From: Plutella xylostella
Lineage: Eukaryota > Arthropoda > Insecta > Lepidoptera > Plutellidae
NCBI RefSeq assembly: GCF_932276165.1
Contig: NC_064008.1
Span: 5,001 to 69,000 of the forward strand
Direction: 5' to 3'
DNA length: 64,000 nt
The translations under genes were made by a program, and so were the position numbers. The notes under the pieces were generated by a model that had not been told where the DNA came from, did not search any database, and saw only the letters and a program-made list of their open reading frames with translations. Position 1 is the first letter of the stretch, and every line of letters begins with the position of its first letter. Shown one piece after another: positions 45,501 to 54,357 of this stretch.

Positions 45501-47691
45501 ACTGCTGCAGTATATTTTCAAGCCATAATTTTGGCCCATCTTACTTGAAAATATACGCGATTAGTGCGTAATGGCCTTGTATACTTTCAAGTAAATCATG
45601 GCACCATTTTAATTTGAAAATATACGCGAGCAGTCCCAACCTCTGCGTTCTGGCCTTGTATATTTTCAAAACACGCTACGATCTTCTGTCTTGATTTATA
45701 TAAAGTCGTTAGGTTTTATTTTTGATTCTTTATATTTTAATGAATAGTATCCAGTATTCTAACTTATCCATGTACTATTTTTATATTTTACACACTGAAA
45801 CATAATTATAACAGCCACAATAAAAGCAGTCTATATTTCAGTTTAATATAAAGTAAATCTCAGTTCGTAATCTACAATGAAGTCGTATCGGTGAAATATT
45901 TAGACGACGGATTGTGGTCCCTCGCCTGTGGTGTCGCATTAAATATCGCTTAGCACCAACACCCGGCTGCTATACCTTATTCCATTTATGAAGACCCTTA
46001 TTATGCTGCACATAAAGTCCACAATCGCTTGTCACATGGGACCTCATAAACGGAACAAGGTATATCATAATATGATATTATCTAGGCGCAGGTGGCGCGC
46101 CACAATCAAACACATTCATACATATTTGAAGCGATTGTGACTATTTGTGACTACGAACGGAAATAGCTTTTAATTTTGTGACAATTAGCTATAAAAGGGT
46201 AGATAAAGTGGACAATATTATGGGTGGTGATTGAAAGCCGAGTATTGTGTGTTTATCACCTGCGTCACACTCACCCTATGAATTCAATATTAATACACAA
46301 AGTCAATATTTATTTATCTAACTTTCAATGCACAAGCTGTGCTCAAAGTATGGGACTGACTTATCTTCTAGCTAGCCGTCAATACCCTGATTATGAGCGG
46401 TGGTAGCTCAGTCGGGTAATCGAATCTCGGCGCTGATTTGTACCAATGAGTTATTTGAATATAAGTACAACGTATATCATCGCTTTTACGGTGAAGGAAA
46501 ACTTCGTGAGGAAACCTGCATATTATCTAGAATAAGCACATCTAGATATTTAATGTGAACCTACCAACCCGCAGTGGACCAGCGTGGTGGAAGTCCTTAG
46601 GAAGGCAGTTAAGACCTAGGGGATATGCACAAAGGTTCCATTCGAGAGAGCCAGTTGCAGATACTTACACCCCCACAGAGAATGGAATAGAATATAATAG
46701 AACCCTGATTACATAGTAAAGTGGCGAGACAGTATCCTCGGCCGATCCTCGACCAATGAACGGACAACTGTCTCAATACTTTACTCGATAGGTGTAACAA
46801 GGGTATAAGTGCCCTGAGGCTTGATCACTAATGTTATTTCACGGCGTATGTACAGTCAGCTGCATAAGTAGCTATACTCTTTTGTATCTTGGAAATCTGA
46901 AAACCGCCTATCAATTATTATTCATTGAAACATTGACAGTTCGTCAGTTTGACAAGGTACAGAAATCTATATCTACTTATGCAGCTGAACGTACATTCTT
47001 CCCCCAGAGTCTGTTGTGTCCTAACCTCTATTTCTTGTCCTCCCTGCAGTGAACGAGTTCGGTGCGGGCGAGTGGTGGCGGCTGGTGGCGCCCCTGCCGC
47101 CCGCGCTGGAGCCCGCCGCCGCCTTCCGCGCCCTGCTGCATAGGTGAGTCTCATACTACTCACCTGGTAGTCATCCAGGAGACACCCAGTGTCACCCTGT
47201 TCTTCTTCTTAGCATCAACATCAACAATATGTCGTCCATTCGTCCACTGCTGGACATAGGCCAATATTCACCATCATTCATCTCATCACTAACACAGGCA
47301 CTACCGGCTACCTGCTTAAGATGATGGGTCCAGCGAGCCACTACGCTGTTGTCAGTTTGTAGACTCCACTCAAGAACTGCTGCTGCCCCTCTGGTCTTCG
47401 GTTCTTCAGCATATTTGGCCGGCCCACTGCCCCATCAGCTTACAGCTTATGACGTCATTTTTGGTGACGAAAGCCAAGACAGACGAGAGTGTGTGCTGTC
47501 TGATGATGATAACTATTAGTAGATGTTACCTATCATCTGTATGCCGTAGTCAATAAGAGTGGTCTTCCCGCAGGTACGTGCTGGCAATGCCTCCCCCCGC
47601 GCCCCTCGGCGCGCCCTCCCCCCCCGCGGACCTGCGGCTGCACCACGACGCGCTGGAGCGAGCGAGACAGATCAACAAGATGCACACATAG
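30495..47691 (+). CDS. hbn: Paired-like homeobox transcription factor, homeobrain-like (six exons)
   Basis: Joining six GT/AG-bounded segments (30495-30564, 37084-37211, 38025-38162, 43368-43455, 47050-47143, 47574-47691) gives 636 bases, one frame, 211 residues. Residues 11-18 (YTIDNILG) are an eh1-like repressor motif, which binds Groucho in this class. A Ser/Pro-rich linker follows, then the homeodomain at 67-126 with F8, W48, F49, Q50, N51 and R53. Q50 marks the paired-like class; the split at HD 46/47 is the usual paired-class intron. The combination of YTID-ILG, PRKVRRSRTTFTT, QYPDVFTRE and a RALLHRYVLA tail block points to homeobrain, a nuclear regulator of anterior brain development in insects. 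No OAR motif is visible. It is about half the length I recall for the fly protein. Aristaless/Arx-type genes are the main alternative. Confidence 0.8.
30594..30791 (-). mobile_element. Lep1-like Helitron, hbn intron 1
   Basis: Same family as 29143-29349: plus-strand CTTGCTGTTGCTCGCGAGCTTCG through TTTCCCGTGGG and a (CAGA)n run to TTATAATATTAGTTAGGA. It begins about 28 bases after the exon 1 donor. A further partial copy lies at about 30815-30885. Confidence 0.7.
30890..33836. other. hbn intron 1, first part, non-coding
   Basis: AT-rich intron. It has GTAGC-rich repeats near 31155-31270 (CGTAGCG words), a (CAT)8 run at 32319-32342, a TGACGTCA site at 32653-32660, and a TGTGTGTG run near 33308. 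No other exon recognised. Confidence 0.5.
33839..34155. mobile_element. MITE with CAGGGTGTTGCAAAA ends and TA duplication
   Basis: 317 bp with terminal inverted repeats of about 65 bases (CAGGGTGTTGCAAAAAGGG... through CATGTGCAGCATGGTATATC), flanked by TA on both sides (33837-33838, 34156-34157). This is the Tc1/mariner pattern. An unrelated LINE-like tail (33977-34076, TTTATTTATTTATAAACGC) is nested near its middle. Confidence 0.9.
34158..35780. other. hbn intron 1, middle part, non-coding
   Basis: No element recognised with confidence. A small inverted pair (GATTAAGGTCAGTTGT-type words near 34270 and 34330-34430) may be a decayed MITE. Confidence 0.4.
35782..35960 (-). mobile_element. Diverged Helitron-like copy
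   Basis: Plus-strand CTAGCTTTCCTACGAGCATCG, AAGGGTTTTCAGTGGGAATTC, ACCAAATTTCATAAAAATT and CCCGTGAAAGA follow the same order as the Lep1-like copies but are strongly diverged. A (CCATTCAT)n stretch sits where the (CAGA)n run normally lies. Confidence 0.5.
35965..37083. other. hbn intron 1, last part, non-coding
   Basis: AT-rich with a GC-rich island at 36590-36665. No element recognised. It ends in a pyrimidine tract and CAG at 37081-37083. Confidence 0.5.
37084..37211 (+). CDS. hbn: hbn coding exon 2
   Basis: Acceptor TTTTTCCTCAG|AA, donor AAG|GTTGTA. It encodes a Ser/Pro/Arg-rich linker ending SRPRK, so exon 3 starts exactly at homeodomain residue 1. The GC-rich codon use contrasts with the AT-rich introns. 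It includes a TGACGTCA at 37187-37194. Confidence 0.8.
37748..38010 (+). mobile_element. tRNA-headed SINE, hbn intron 2
   Basis: The tRNA-like head has an A box (TAGTGGTTAGTGACC) and a B box (GGTTCGATTCC) with the CCCGGG/CCCGGCTGGGGC stem. A tRNA-unrelated body follows (CAGATATTTGTT, CGGGTCTTGGG, TTGGGGTCGGATGG), then an AT-rich tail (TATTTATTTATTATATT). The tail reaches the exon 3 splice acceptor region (AG at 38023-38024). Confidence 0.8.
38025..38162 (+). CDS. hbn: hbn coding exon 3 (homeodomain 1-46)
   Basis: Acceptor TTCCCCGCAG|GTG, donor CAG|GTGAGA, phase 0 at both ends. It encodes homeodomain residues 1-46 from VRRSRTTFTT to SEARVQ: arm, helices 1 and 2, and the start of helix 3. Confidence 0.9.
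38182..38380 (-). mobile_element. Lep1-like Helitron, hbn intron 3
   Basis: The cleanest copy of the family: plus-strand CAGCTGTTCACGCGCGCTTCACTTCGCC, TTTTCCCGTAGGAATTCCGGG, CAAATCCGTTCAGTAGTTT, (CAGA)n, ending TTATAATATTAGTTAGGA. It begins about 19 bases after the exon 3 donor. Confidence 0.75.
38381..42090. other. hbn intron 3, first part
   Basis: Non-coding. GC-rich islands at 39000-39080 (CACTCACTCACT), 39590-39740 (CGGCGGCGG, then CTAATGATATCTAATTG) and 40730-41300 carry many TAAT/ATTA words and could be regulatory DNA. RTE 3'-end scraps lie at about 41545-41770 (GCCGAGGACAGAG...CAGCAGTGGA) and 41905-41960 (CCCGTGCCCCAGCAG). No exon. Confidence 0.45.
42091..43212. mobile_element. DNA element with CCCCATTTACACTCTCGC ends
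   Basis: It begins CCCCATTTACACTCTCGC (42091) and ends with the reverse complement (GCGAGAGTGTAAATGGGG, 43212), flanked by TA on both sides. The subterminal zones are GC-rich with many CTCGC/GCGAG direct and inverted words. A short frame starting MEDVEVLAATIKKL near 42237, and RRRTQPARHDVEAR after the insertion, suggest PIF/Harbinger-like coding remnants (weak). It is split by another repeat at 42270-42850. Confidence 0.65.
42270..42850. mobile_element. Second copy of the AACCGACTTCAAAAA repeat (inverse)
   Basis: The reverse complement matches 23560-23940: the ACCTTGAGCTGATCTGATGATG, GGAACTCCTCAACGGTA and GGTAAAGGGTTAAAAACAGG blocks appear in mirrored order. It is nested inside the element at 42091-43212 within hbn intron 3. 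Confidence 0.7.
43368..43455 (+). CDS. hbn: hbn coding exon 4 (homeodomain 47-60)
   Basis: Acceptor TTGTTGCAG|GTG, donor G|GTCAGT. It encodes VWFQNRRAKWRKRE (recognition helix with Q50, N51, R53) and then KALGRDHPPFLHHDH. One base remains for the codon shared with exon 5. Confidence 0.9.
43735..43890 (+). mobile_element. Retrotransposon 3'-end fragment
   Basis: ACAATACAATAATATACAAT leads into CACCAAAAACAAAAATTAC, AACAGTATAAAGAGG and the stem TTGCTTAATAGCAA. The order matches 21230-21475 (complement). A similar stem with CAATCTCAACCAGACAA is at 58585-58615. Confidence 0.45.
43890..44502. other. hbn intron 4, non-coding
   Basis: It contains a G-rich patch (44260-44305) followed by repeated GTGACG/TGATGACG words (44325-44370). 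No exon recognised. Confidence 0.45.
44512..45676. mobile_element. DNA element, perfect 9-bp duplication, CTTGAAAATATAC arrays
   Basis: 1165 bp starting GCGTGTTTTGAAA and ending TTTCAAAACACGC, flanked by TACGATCTT (44503-44511 and 45677-45685). About ten direct and inverted copies of ACTTGAAAATATACACGATTAG-like units, often next to TGCGTA, fill both ends. No ORF. A 9-bp duplication suggests a Mutator-like element; hAT (8 bp) does not fit as well. Confidence 0.85.
45686..46390. other. hbn intron 4, non-coding, small hairpin
   Basis: No gene. TATACCTTATTCCATTTATGA near 45972 is mirrored by TCATAAACGGAACAAGGTATA near 46047, a likely decayed MITE. Confidence 0.45.
46395..46701 (+). mobile_element. 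tRNA-headed SINE with collapsed head
   Basis: The head GAGCGGTGGTAGCTCAGTCGGGTAA has an A box. About 30 bases of the anticodon arm and part of the B box are missing compared with the copy at 56748-57077. The body (TACCAATGAG, GTGAAGGAAAAC, CCAACCCGCAGTGGACCAGC, GGGGATATGCACAAAGG) and an AGAATGGAATAGAAT tail follow. Confidence 0.75.
46853..46991. mobile_element. Short MITE, TA-flanked, hbn intron 4
   Basis: 139 bp. The ends C(A/G)(G/T)TCAGCTGCATAAGTAG are inverted and flanked by TA on both sides. The arms extend about 35 bases. It lies about 60 bases before the exon 5 acceptor. Confidence 0.75.
47050..47143 (+). CDS. hbn: hbn coding exon 5
   Basis: Acceptor TCCTCCCTGCAG|TG, donor CATAG|GTGAGT. 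It encodes VNEFGAGEWWRLVAPLPP and a FRALLH block. Two bases pass to exon 6. Confidence 0.75.
47200..47500 (-). pseudogene. RTE LINE 3'-end fragment, hbn intron 5
   Basis: The plus strand carries GTCCACTGCTGGACATAGGCC, the complement of the RTE 3' signature, then diverged coding sequence of the C-terminus to about 47500. Confidence 0.6.
47574..47691 (+). CDS. hbn: hbn coding exon 6 and stop
   Basis: Acceptor GGTCTTCCCGCAG|G. It encodes YVLAMPPPAPLGAP and ends INKMHT-TAG (47689-47691). It completes the 211-residue frame. Confidence 0.75.
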
Positions 47692-49465
47692 CACGCGTGC
47701 GAGGGAGACGGCAACATCTGCCATCTGTGAGCTGGTTGGACCCAGCAGTGAGCTGAGAAGTCTAGAACATTCCAGATGACGTGTAGAGCTTTGATAGACT
47801 CGTGTTAGGAAAGTGATAGTGGAAGTGAAGATAAAGACTCTGATCAGAATAATAACAGTGGACACAGAGGCTTCGATATCATGGATGAATGTGTTTGATA
47901 TAAAAGAAGTTATGTACTTACTAATACTTGTATTTGTATAGTATTATCATTCAAAGGGAAAAAAGTGCCTGGTTTACCGATGGTTCACCGGGACGTGAGT
48001 GGTTACTGAAGCAAATGTCTTGATTTGGTGACCAACGTAAATGTTATATGCTTTGATAAGCAAGCAGGCAAATATGTGCAAAATAATATGGTTTATCTAC
48101 ATTACTTAATATTGTATTATATTTTGTTATATTCTTATTGTGAATGCACATTATAATTATTATAGGTAGCACAGGATTGTCTGTTGAAGTTGAAATTAAT
48201 ATTTAAATTCTTTCATCTAATTCATTGTAACGAATAATGTGTGACAAATATTGAAATATCTTGCTCGTCCATGGACCATATCGGTTGCTGCGGAACTTCA
48301 ATTATTGTTTCTTTTGATTTATTATTTTTCGATAAATTTATCTCTAAAACACTTGTGCCTTATCTGTAAACATAATCTAAATTTCGTCTCAGTATATATC
48401 TTGAAGCCTATAACTAATACCTTCCATTCAATATCTCCATAATGTGTTCCATTGTAATGTCAACACCATTCCATTGATCTCACTAGTAGTTATTTTAAAG
48501 AGCTAAATAATATCTTAAAAATTGTATAGGTAAGATGTCTGACCATTGTAAATATTGTAAATGCTGTAGAAATTGTTTTACTATTAAGTTATATTTATAA
48601 TTACACTTTGTTTATGAAGAGGTACATAACCATAATAAAATTAAATGATAGAATATTTAATAAGTAAGTATTTAAATAGTTATAGTATGTAATTATACAT
48701 AATTTATTGTCAGTAGCGATGTAGTTGTAGATGTTTGCAAAACTTTAGTTTATCAGTAGAGGCGTTCAATACAATATAAATAAATTGTAAAATCTTCAAA
48801 GTTGTTTGCATTCAAATCCCAATAGTCATACCTACCAGCTGAAACTATCAGTAAACATACTAGCTAAGTGAAAACGGTCGAAATATAGATGTAAAAGTTA
48901 TTGACAGTAATTAACATATACTAACGTCTATAATTAATGAATAATTACAGCCGTTACAAATAAGAAACTCAACGCAATAAAGGTTTTTAAAAAAATCAAA
49001 ATTTTATAAAATGTCAAGATTAACTGAACAATAGATACAAAAGGTTTATCAGAACACGTTGTATTGAGCAAAGCTTCTTACGAGTCTCACGACGCGTGAC
49101 GTCACTCAGCTCGTGACGTCACCACTCGAGCCTCCCTCGTTCCACTTCGACACCAATTTTTCCCAAATTAATCTTCGATCAAACACTTCAACTCCTGCCG
49201 GAGTGGAGGGCTGCCTTCAATAGAACGGGTGATGGGAATATGAATATCTGTTGTAGGTGTTTTAATAAAATTCTCCGTCGCGCAGAGATGGACTGGGATA
49301 AGCTCAAGATGTTGACGAGGTTTAAAATTACAATAAAGAATTGTATGATATAAGTAAGTATAAAACAAATTTATTACTTTAATTGGCTACGGAAAAAGAA
49401 ATAATAAAATAAATAATAATATATGATTAATAAATTAAATCATAAAACTAACTAGAATTATCTGA
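47692..49465 (+). other. hbn: Probable hbn 3' UTR and downstream DNA
   Basis: AT-rich with no gene. A Pumilio-type site, TGTAAATA, lies at 48547-48554, and AATAAA-type signals lie near 48637 and 48778. Two close TGACGTCA sites (49097-49104, 49114-49121) follow. The end of the transcript is a guess near 48.8 kb. Confidence 0.35.
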
Positions 49466-49472
49466 AAGCTTA

Positions 49473-50076
49473 CGCCGGCTCCATACGTTGGCCCCAACGC
49501 AGGTCCCAACGCTACTCGTCCAACGTATGGATCTAGAAAATTGCATTGGCCCCAACGTTGGGGCGAGCGTTGGTAGTTGGCCGGCTCGTGTCGGTTTTAT
49601 CAAAGGAATCTGCGCCAACGCTGGCGGTCACGCCCACACGTTGGCGCTTTGCTCAGTGCTCTTGCAACATGCAACGAGTGCGGACGTCAAGCGAGAATGG
49701 ATTTCTCATCCACAAAATCATCACCTTTATGGAAAAATTAAAAAGTTACAGATTTTATTGAACTTAACAACAAGCACATCCAATAATATGAGATGAAACT
49801 CGAAAGGAACATAAAAATCAAAATGTATTATTAGCTGATGCATGGCGCAGCATTCAACAGAAGATGGGCATGATCTTCTCAATTGAAGATTCAAAAAAGC
49901 GGGAATCATTAATGAGCACATATTTATCGCCTCAGAGCAGTTAAGATTTCTGTATCGGGCATCTTTACGTTGGCCCTGCCGGGACACAACTAGTTTATTA
50001 GCCAACGTATGTAAGCCTCACCCAATTTGCAGTCCAACGTTGGTACGAGCGTTGGGGCCAACGTATGGAGCAGGCC
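49473..50076. mobile_element. PIF/Harbinger-like element, TTA duplication
   Basis: 604 bp. The left end GCCGGCTCCATACGTTGGCCCCAACGC and the right end GCGTTGGGGCCAACGTATGGAGCAGGCC are inverted, flanked by TTA (49470-49472, 50077-50079). CCAACG/CGTTGG words crowd both ends. The interior keeps a MADF-type protein remnant (listed separately), as expected of this superfamily. Confidence 0.8.
49691..49945 (+). pseudogene. MADF (Myb/SANT-like) domain remnant
   Basis: Plus-strand pieces NGFLIHKIITFMEK, ETRKEHKNQN, LADAWRSIQQKMG and SIEDSKKRESLMSTY follow the order of a MADF DNA-binding domain. Stops lie between the first and second pieces, and the frame ends at a TAA near 49945. It is part of the Harbinger-like element, not a host gene. 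Confidence 0.6.
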
Positions 50077-50079
50077 TTA

Positions 50080-51035
50080 AGCGAAGTCCATTAATTATAA
50101 GCCTAACGAAATTTTCGGAAATGGTAAGTACCTAAGTTACCAATAAACCTTCTGAAACGGCAAGAAAACGAGCAGTGAAACCCTCCATCGTGCCTGTAAA
50201 CAAGATCCCGACCACACGAGACCCGCAACTAAACCGCCGACAAACAAGAACTGAATTTTAATTAACTTACTCTCCCCCCTCCCTCCCCCTCCCTGAAGCA
50301 GAGTTACCTAATCTGTTGACTCCTTGTTCACAAGCCCAATACCGCTTACGCTTAGCGGCCGCCGGGGAATCAGCCAGGGAATGTAAACCTGCGGAGGACG
50401 CGGCTGATTCTAATCATGTTAGCCGATCCCATTCCTGCAAATTCTTGGAGAGCCAGGTAGTGTGATGTGATACAAGATAATAGATGACTGCGATTTTAAG
50501 TCCTAAAATGTAATGCCGGCCACACACGTAGCGGTATACTTGACCGGAACTGTAGACAAGTTTACTGATGTTTTCCCAATCGATTAAGTTGACTTTTCTT
50601 GGGAGTACCCCTGGGAGTCAATTTAGGTCCTCTATTTTTAATATTATTTCTTTATTCATTTAATAATAACGACAAGGTTTTGAATAATGTGTCTGCTCAT
50701 TACAACAACGAATCTTTATCTAAATAATCAAACAGTTATTAACTTTTATCAGGCTCTGTACATGAATCTGTTATCAGTATCAATAAAGCTCTAACACGCA
50801 GGCACCTGACTCAATAACTAGTTGATAATGTGATAACTGTGTTATTTTGCTACAACGCGTAATAGGGCGGCAAATTGAACAATCAATCATTAGTGTACTT
50901 TATTATATCCAGATATCTGATATCTGATACGTGATATATATCTGCGTGCGACGTGGCAGCTGACGCCTCGTATCGCGATACTTGAGCATAATCAGCTTTT
51001 TATTACTTTTGGAGTTATCGTGATGTAAGTAAGTA
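50080..51035. other. Non-coding stretch
   Basis: No gene recognised. It contains a C-rich patch (50270-50295) and ordinary AT-rich DNA. Confidence 0.5.
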
Positions 51036-51040
51036 AGTAC

Positions 51041-51228
51041 TATTGGGTAGGCGTAAGTGGAAACAGCGAGATTACTTTTTGTAATTTGGATTTTTATTTG
51101 GATGTACACGGTTAGACAGGTAAGACGATAAAGGGGAAGATGTCAGTTGTACATAGAGCACATTGCTTTTCTTAAATAGAATACAATCACACAATAAGGT
51201 TGTACTGGTTTATATCATTATTCCAACA
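51041..51228 (-). repeat. Copia 3' LTR
   Basis: 188 bp, same sequence as 54170-54357. On the minus strand it follows AAGGGCCAC, a short purine-rich stretch where the polypurine tract should be. Confidence 0.9.
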
Positions 51229-51721
51229 GTGGCCCTTAAACCAGTATAATAATATGTACTGTGACCTTACTCCTTAAACTTGAAACTAATTCACAAACTT
51301 AAGTTACAAAAACAAAAGTACTTATGACAGAAACCAAAATCATTTCAAAATAAAATCAGTCTCCATAAAATAGTGGCCCTTAATAAAACATTGAAATAAC
51401 AACAAAACAGTAACACAACAATAGGGGCTTTTACCCTATAAAAATATAAGTAGGTACAACAACAGGAGCATTTATCCTATAAAACACATAAGTACCTATC
51501 AACTTATAAATCAAAGTACATTATAATATCAAGCTTTGGCACTGGAGAGGGCAACTGTTAGTTGTTTAAGACTCTCTCCCATGAAGTAACAGAGTTACCT
51601 AATTTAAAGACGTACCCTTTATATCACCTACGGACAATCTCGCAGCTGGCCCAATCGCATCAACTTAACCTTTGACATCTAGGCCGCTCTTACGATGCGA
51701 TTCACCCTGAGAACTCACACA

Positions 51722-54079
51722 TCAGTCGGAGTCCATAGAATCCAACGTAGAGTCTCCTGGTACATAGGTGGGATCAGAACCTGACGTTTCATTGTCTGAC
51801 AATGACAACTCAGAACTTGATGCCCTTGACACCACGCTTCGCCTCTCTGTAGGGATAACCTGCTGACTTGGAGAAGGACCTGCACTAGCAGCGGAACCAT
51901 CAGATGGCATCCTTTCCTCGCTGCTATTTGCCGAACAGTCCAACTCCACCATGTAGAACATGTCACCATCATTACTAACTTTCTTGAAAAACTTATTTTC
52001 GAAGAATGTGACATTTCTAGCTTTTATGCACTTACTTGGATTACAAGGATCTAGCAGTCTGTAGCCCTTACTGTCCTCACAGTAACCGACGAATATGTAC
52101 TCTTTGCATTTGGAATCTAGTTTTGTTCGATTCTCGGTAAGAGCATACACTACACAACCAAAAGTACGTAAATGGCTTAGATTTACCTTTTGATTGGTCC
52201 ATCTCTGTTCAGGGGTAGCTCCAGGCACAGCACGGCTTGGGCTTCTGTTTTTTAAATATACAGCCGTATTAACAGCCTCTGCCCATACCCTCTGGTCTAG
52301 TCCAGCGTCCTGTAGCATACATCTGGCCTTCTCGACGATCGTGCGGTTTGCCCGCTCTGCCACTCCATTTTGCTGCGGCGAGTGCGGGATAGTAGTTTGA
52401 TGTCGGATGCCATGCTTCTTGAGGAATTCCCGGAACTGAGAACTAACATACTCACCTCCATTGTCGCTACGAAGCTCCTTGATTTTCTTGTTTGTTTGAT
52501 TCTCCACCATTGCCTTGAAATATTTGAAGTTTTCGAAAACTTCACTTTTATTTCTTAGAAAATAAACAAACGTCTCTCTACTGTAATCATCGATAAACGT
52601 CAATACATACTTAGCACCACTGAAAGATTGCACAGGCATCGGACCACACAGATCCGTACGTACAAGCCCTAACACATCTGTGGCTCTGCTCTTTGATGCC
52701 TTCGGAAACGGCAAATGACTCTGTTTACCTTTGACACAAGCAACACATGCTTCAAATTTACCTACGTCATAATCAACACCATCACACATACCATTTTTCA
52801 GAAGACGCATGCTTCTGGCATTCAGATGACCCAACCGGCGATGCCAAGTATCCTGGGTAGTTTTGTTCCCAGATTTAGCCGCCATGGATAACTCCTTCTC
52901 CTCAGGAACAGCAGACTCACTGCTTAAATCTGATTCAATCTGTGGACAAACAAAACAGTTGCCCTGCTCCCTACCTGATGTTCCATCATTCAACTGATAC
53001 ATACCATTTACATGACTGGCTGTGGCAATAACCTCACCATCATCATATATTTTACAACTTTTATCATCAAAAATAACCCTATAACCCTTTTTAGTTATAG
53101 CACTGACAGATAACAAGTTGGCTGTCAGTTTAGGTACATACAGAACATCGCTGATAGTCTTTACTTTTTCCAATTGAATCTTAACATTACCCTGTCCGGC
53201 TGTAAAGATCTGCTCACCATTGGCAACGCATACTGCAACAGGCTTGCTTTCACGGAAATCAGTCATCATTGATTTGTTTCCACACATATGACTCGTCGCC
53301 CCGGAGTCCAGGTACCATCGATCACGCCGCATCTCCGCTGACAGTGCATTCAACATCAGCGCTCCATTCGCCCCCTTTGCTTGACAGCTAGTAGATTTGT
53401 TGTCGTTGCTCGGAGTGCTTGACTTCTTTGGGCAGTTCTTGATACTGTGTCCTGGTTTCTTGCAGCGATAGCATTTGAAATTCTTCTTTGCTACAAGTGC
53501 TGTGGCCGATTCATCTTTACCTGCTCTTCTTTGGCATTCTTGTTGTAATTTCGCTTTGACAACTTGGCTCGACAGCTTGATATCCGAGTTCTCAAGTGCC
53601 ATTATCAGTGGGTCGTAGTCAGATGGCAACCCACTAAGCAATATTACCGCCAGGAAATCGTCGTCTAGAGGTGCTCCTATGTCTGTAAGTTGCTGTGAGA
53701 CATCACTCACCCTGCCTATGTAGTCTTCCATGCTTTGACATTGATCGTACTTTGTCGCGAAGATTATCCTCAAAAGACTTAACCTTCTGCACAATCCTTT
53801 GTCTTCAAAAGCTTTCTGTAAGTTGTTCCAAGCTTTGTAAGCTGTGCTCGCGTTTCTTACGTATGTGAATATTGACGGCTGCACCGACAAACATATCTTC
53901 TTGAGAGCCTTTTGTACACGCTTTTCGTCTGAACAACTCTCACTTTCGCAGCAATCCCAAAGATCTTCGTGTATAAGTAACATTTTCATTTCAAATTTCC
54001 AATTAGTATAATTATCCATACCTCGTAGTTTTTCGAGCGGAAAAGCAGTCGCCGCAGTGTTCGCCATATTGTAGTTCAC
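51722..54079 (-). CDS. Copia Gag-protease-integrase polyprotein, lacks RT
   Basis: 785 residues, uninterrupted. Residues 1-200 are Copia-type Gag. A CCHC knuckle, CYRCKKPGHSIKNC, lies at 203-216. The aspartic protease site WYLDSGATSH (D258) follows. The integrase has an HHCC zinc site (H413, H418, C445, C448) and a D,D35E core (D476, D539 in RSDNGGEY, E575 in NGVAERANRT), then the conserved FGCVVY and KCKEYIFVGY blocks. It ends TLDSMDSD and stop, where full Copia polyproteins continue into reverse transcriptase and RNase H. Cutting and joining functions could work; copying could not. Confidence 0.9.
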   Translation of the reverse strand: MNYNMANTAATAFPLEKLRGMDNYTNWKFEMKMLLIHEDLWDCCESESCSDEKRVQKALKKICLSVQPSIFTYVRNASTAYKAWNNLQKAFEDKGLCRRLSLLRIIFATKYDQCQSMEDYIGRVSDVSQQLTDIGAPLDDDFLAVILLSGLPSDYDPLIMALENSDIKLSSQVVKAKLQQECQRRAGKDESATALVAKKNFKCYRCKKPGHSIKNCPKKSSTPSNDNKSTSCQAKGANGALMLNALSAEMRRDRWYLDSGATSHMCGNKSMMTDFRESKPVAVCVANGEQIFTAGQGNVKIQLEKVKTISDVLYVPKLTANLLSVSAITKKGYRVIFDDKSCKIYDDGEVIATASHVNGMYQLNDGTSGREQGNCFVCPQIESDLSSESAVPEEKELSMAAKSGNKTTQDTWHRRLGHLNARSMRLLKNGMCDGVDYDVGKFEACVACVKGKQSHLPFPKASKSRATDVLGLVRTDLCGPMPVQSFSGAKYVLTFIDDYSRETFVYFLRNKSEVFENFKYFKAMVENQTNKKIKELRSDNGGEYVSSQFREFLKKHGIRHQTTIPHSPQQNGVAERANRTIVEKARCMLQDAGLDQRVWAEAVNTAVYLKNRSPSRAVPGATPEQRWTNQKVNLSHLRTFGCVVYALTENRTKLDSKCKEYIFVGYCEDSKGYRLLDPCNPSKCIKARNVTFFENKFFKKVSNDGDMFYMVELDCSANSSEERMPSDGSAASAGPSPSQQVIPTERRSVVSRASSSELSLSDNETSGSDPTYVPGDSTLDSMDSD

Positions 54080-54169
54080 TTTTCACAATATTAATATTTT
54101 TCGGTAATTAGTTTAAATATTTACCAAATAATATGCTCAGTGTTTTATTTAAGTTCTGGGCCCATAACC

Positions 54170-54357
54170 TATTGGGTAGGCGTAAGTGGAAACAGCGAGA
54201 TTACTTTTTGTAATTTGGATTTTTATTTGGATGTACACGGTTAGACAGGTAAGACGATAAAGGGGAAGATGTCAGTTGTACATAGAGCACATTGCTTTTC
54301 TTAAATAGAATACAATCACACAATAAGGTTGTACTGGTTTATATCATTATTCCAACA
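54170..54357 (-). repeat. Copia 5' LTR
   Basis: 188 bp, same sequence as 51041-51228. The tRNA primer site lies directly inside at 54155-54169. Confidence 0.9.

Larger units (their letters stand above)
51041..54357 (-). mobile_element. Copia LTR retrotransposon, RT-less deletion derivative
   Basis: 188-bp LTRs at 51041-51228 and 54170-54357, apparently identical (minus strand TGTTGGAATAATG...TACCCAATA), with a 5-bp duplication AGTAC on both sides (51036-51040, 54358-54362). Next to the 5' LTR the minus strand reads GGTTATGGGCCCAG, the Copia-type binding site for half of the initiator Met tRNA. The single ORF has gag, protease and integrase only. Reverse transcriptase and RNase H are missing, so it needs a helper element. 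Confidence 0.9.
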
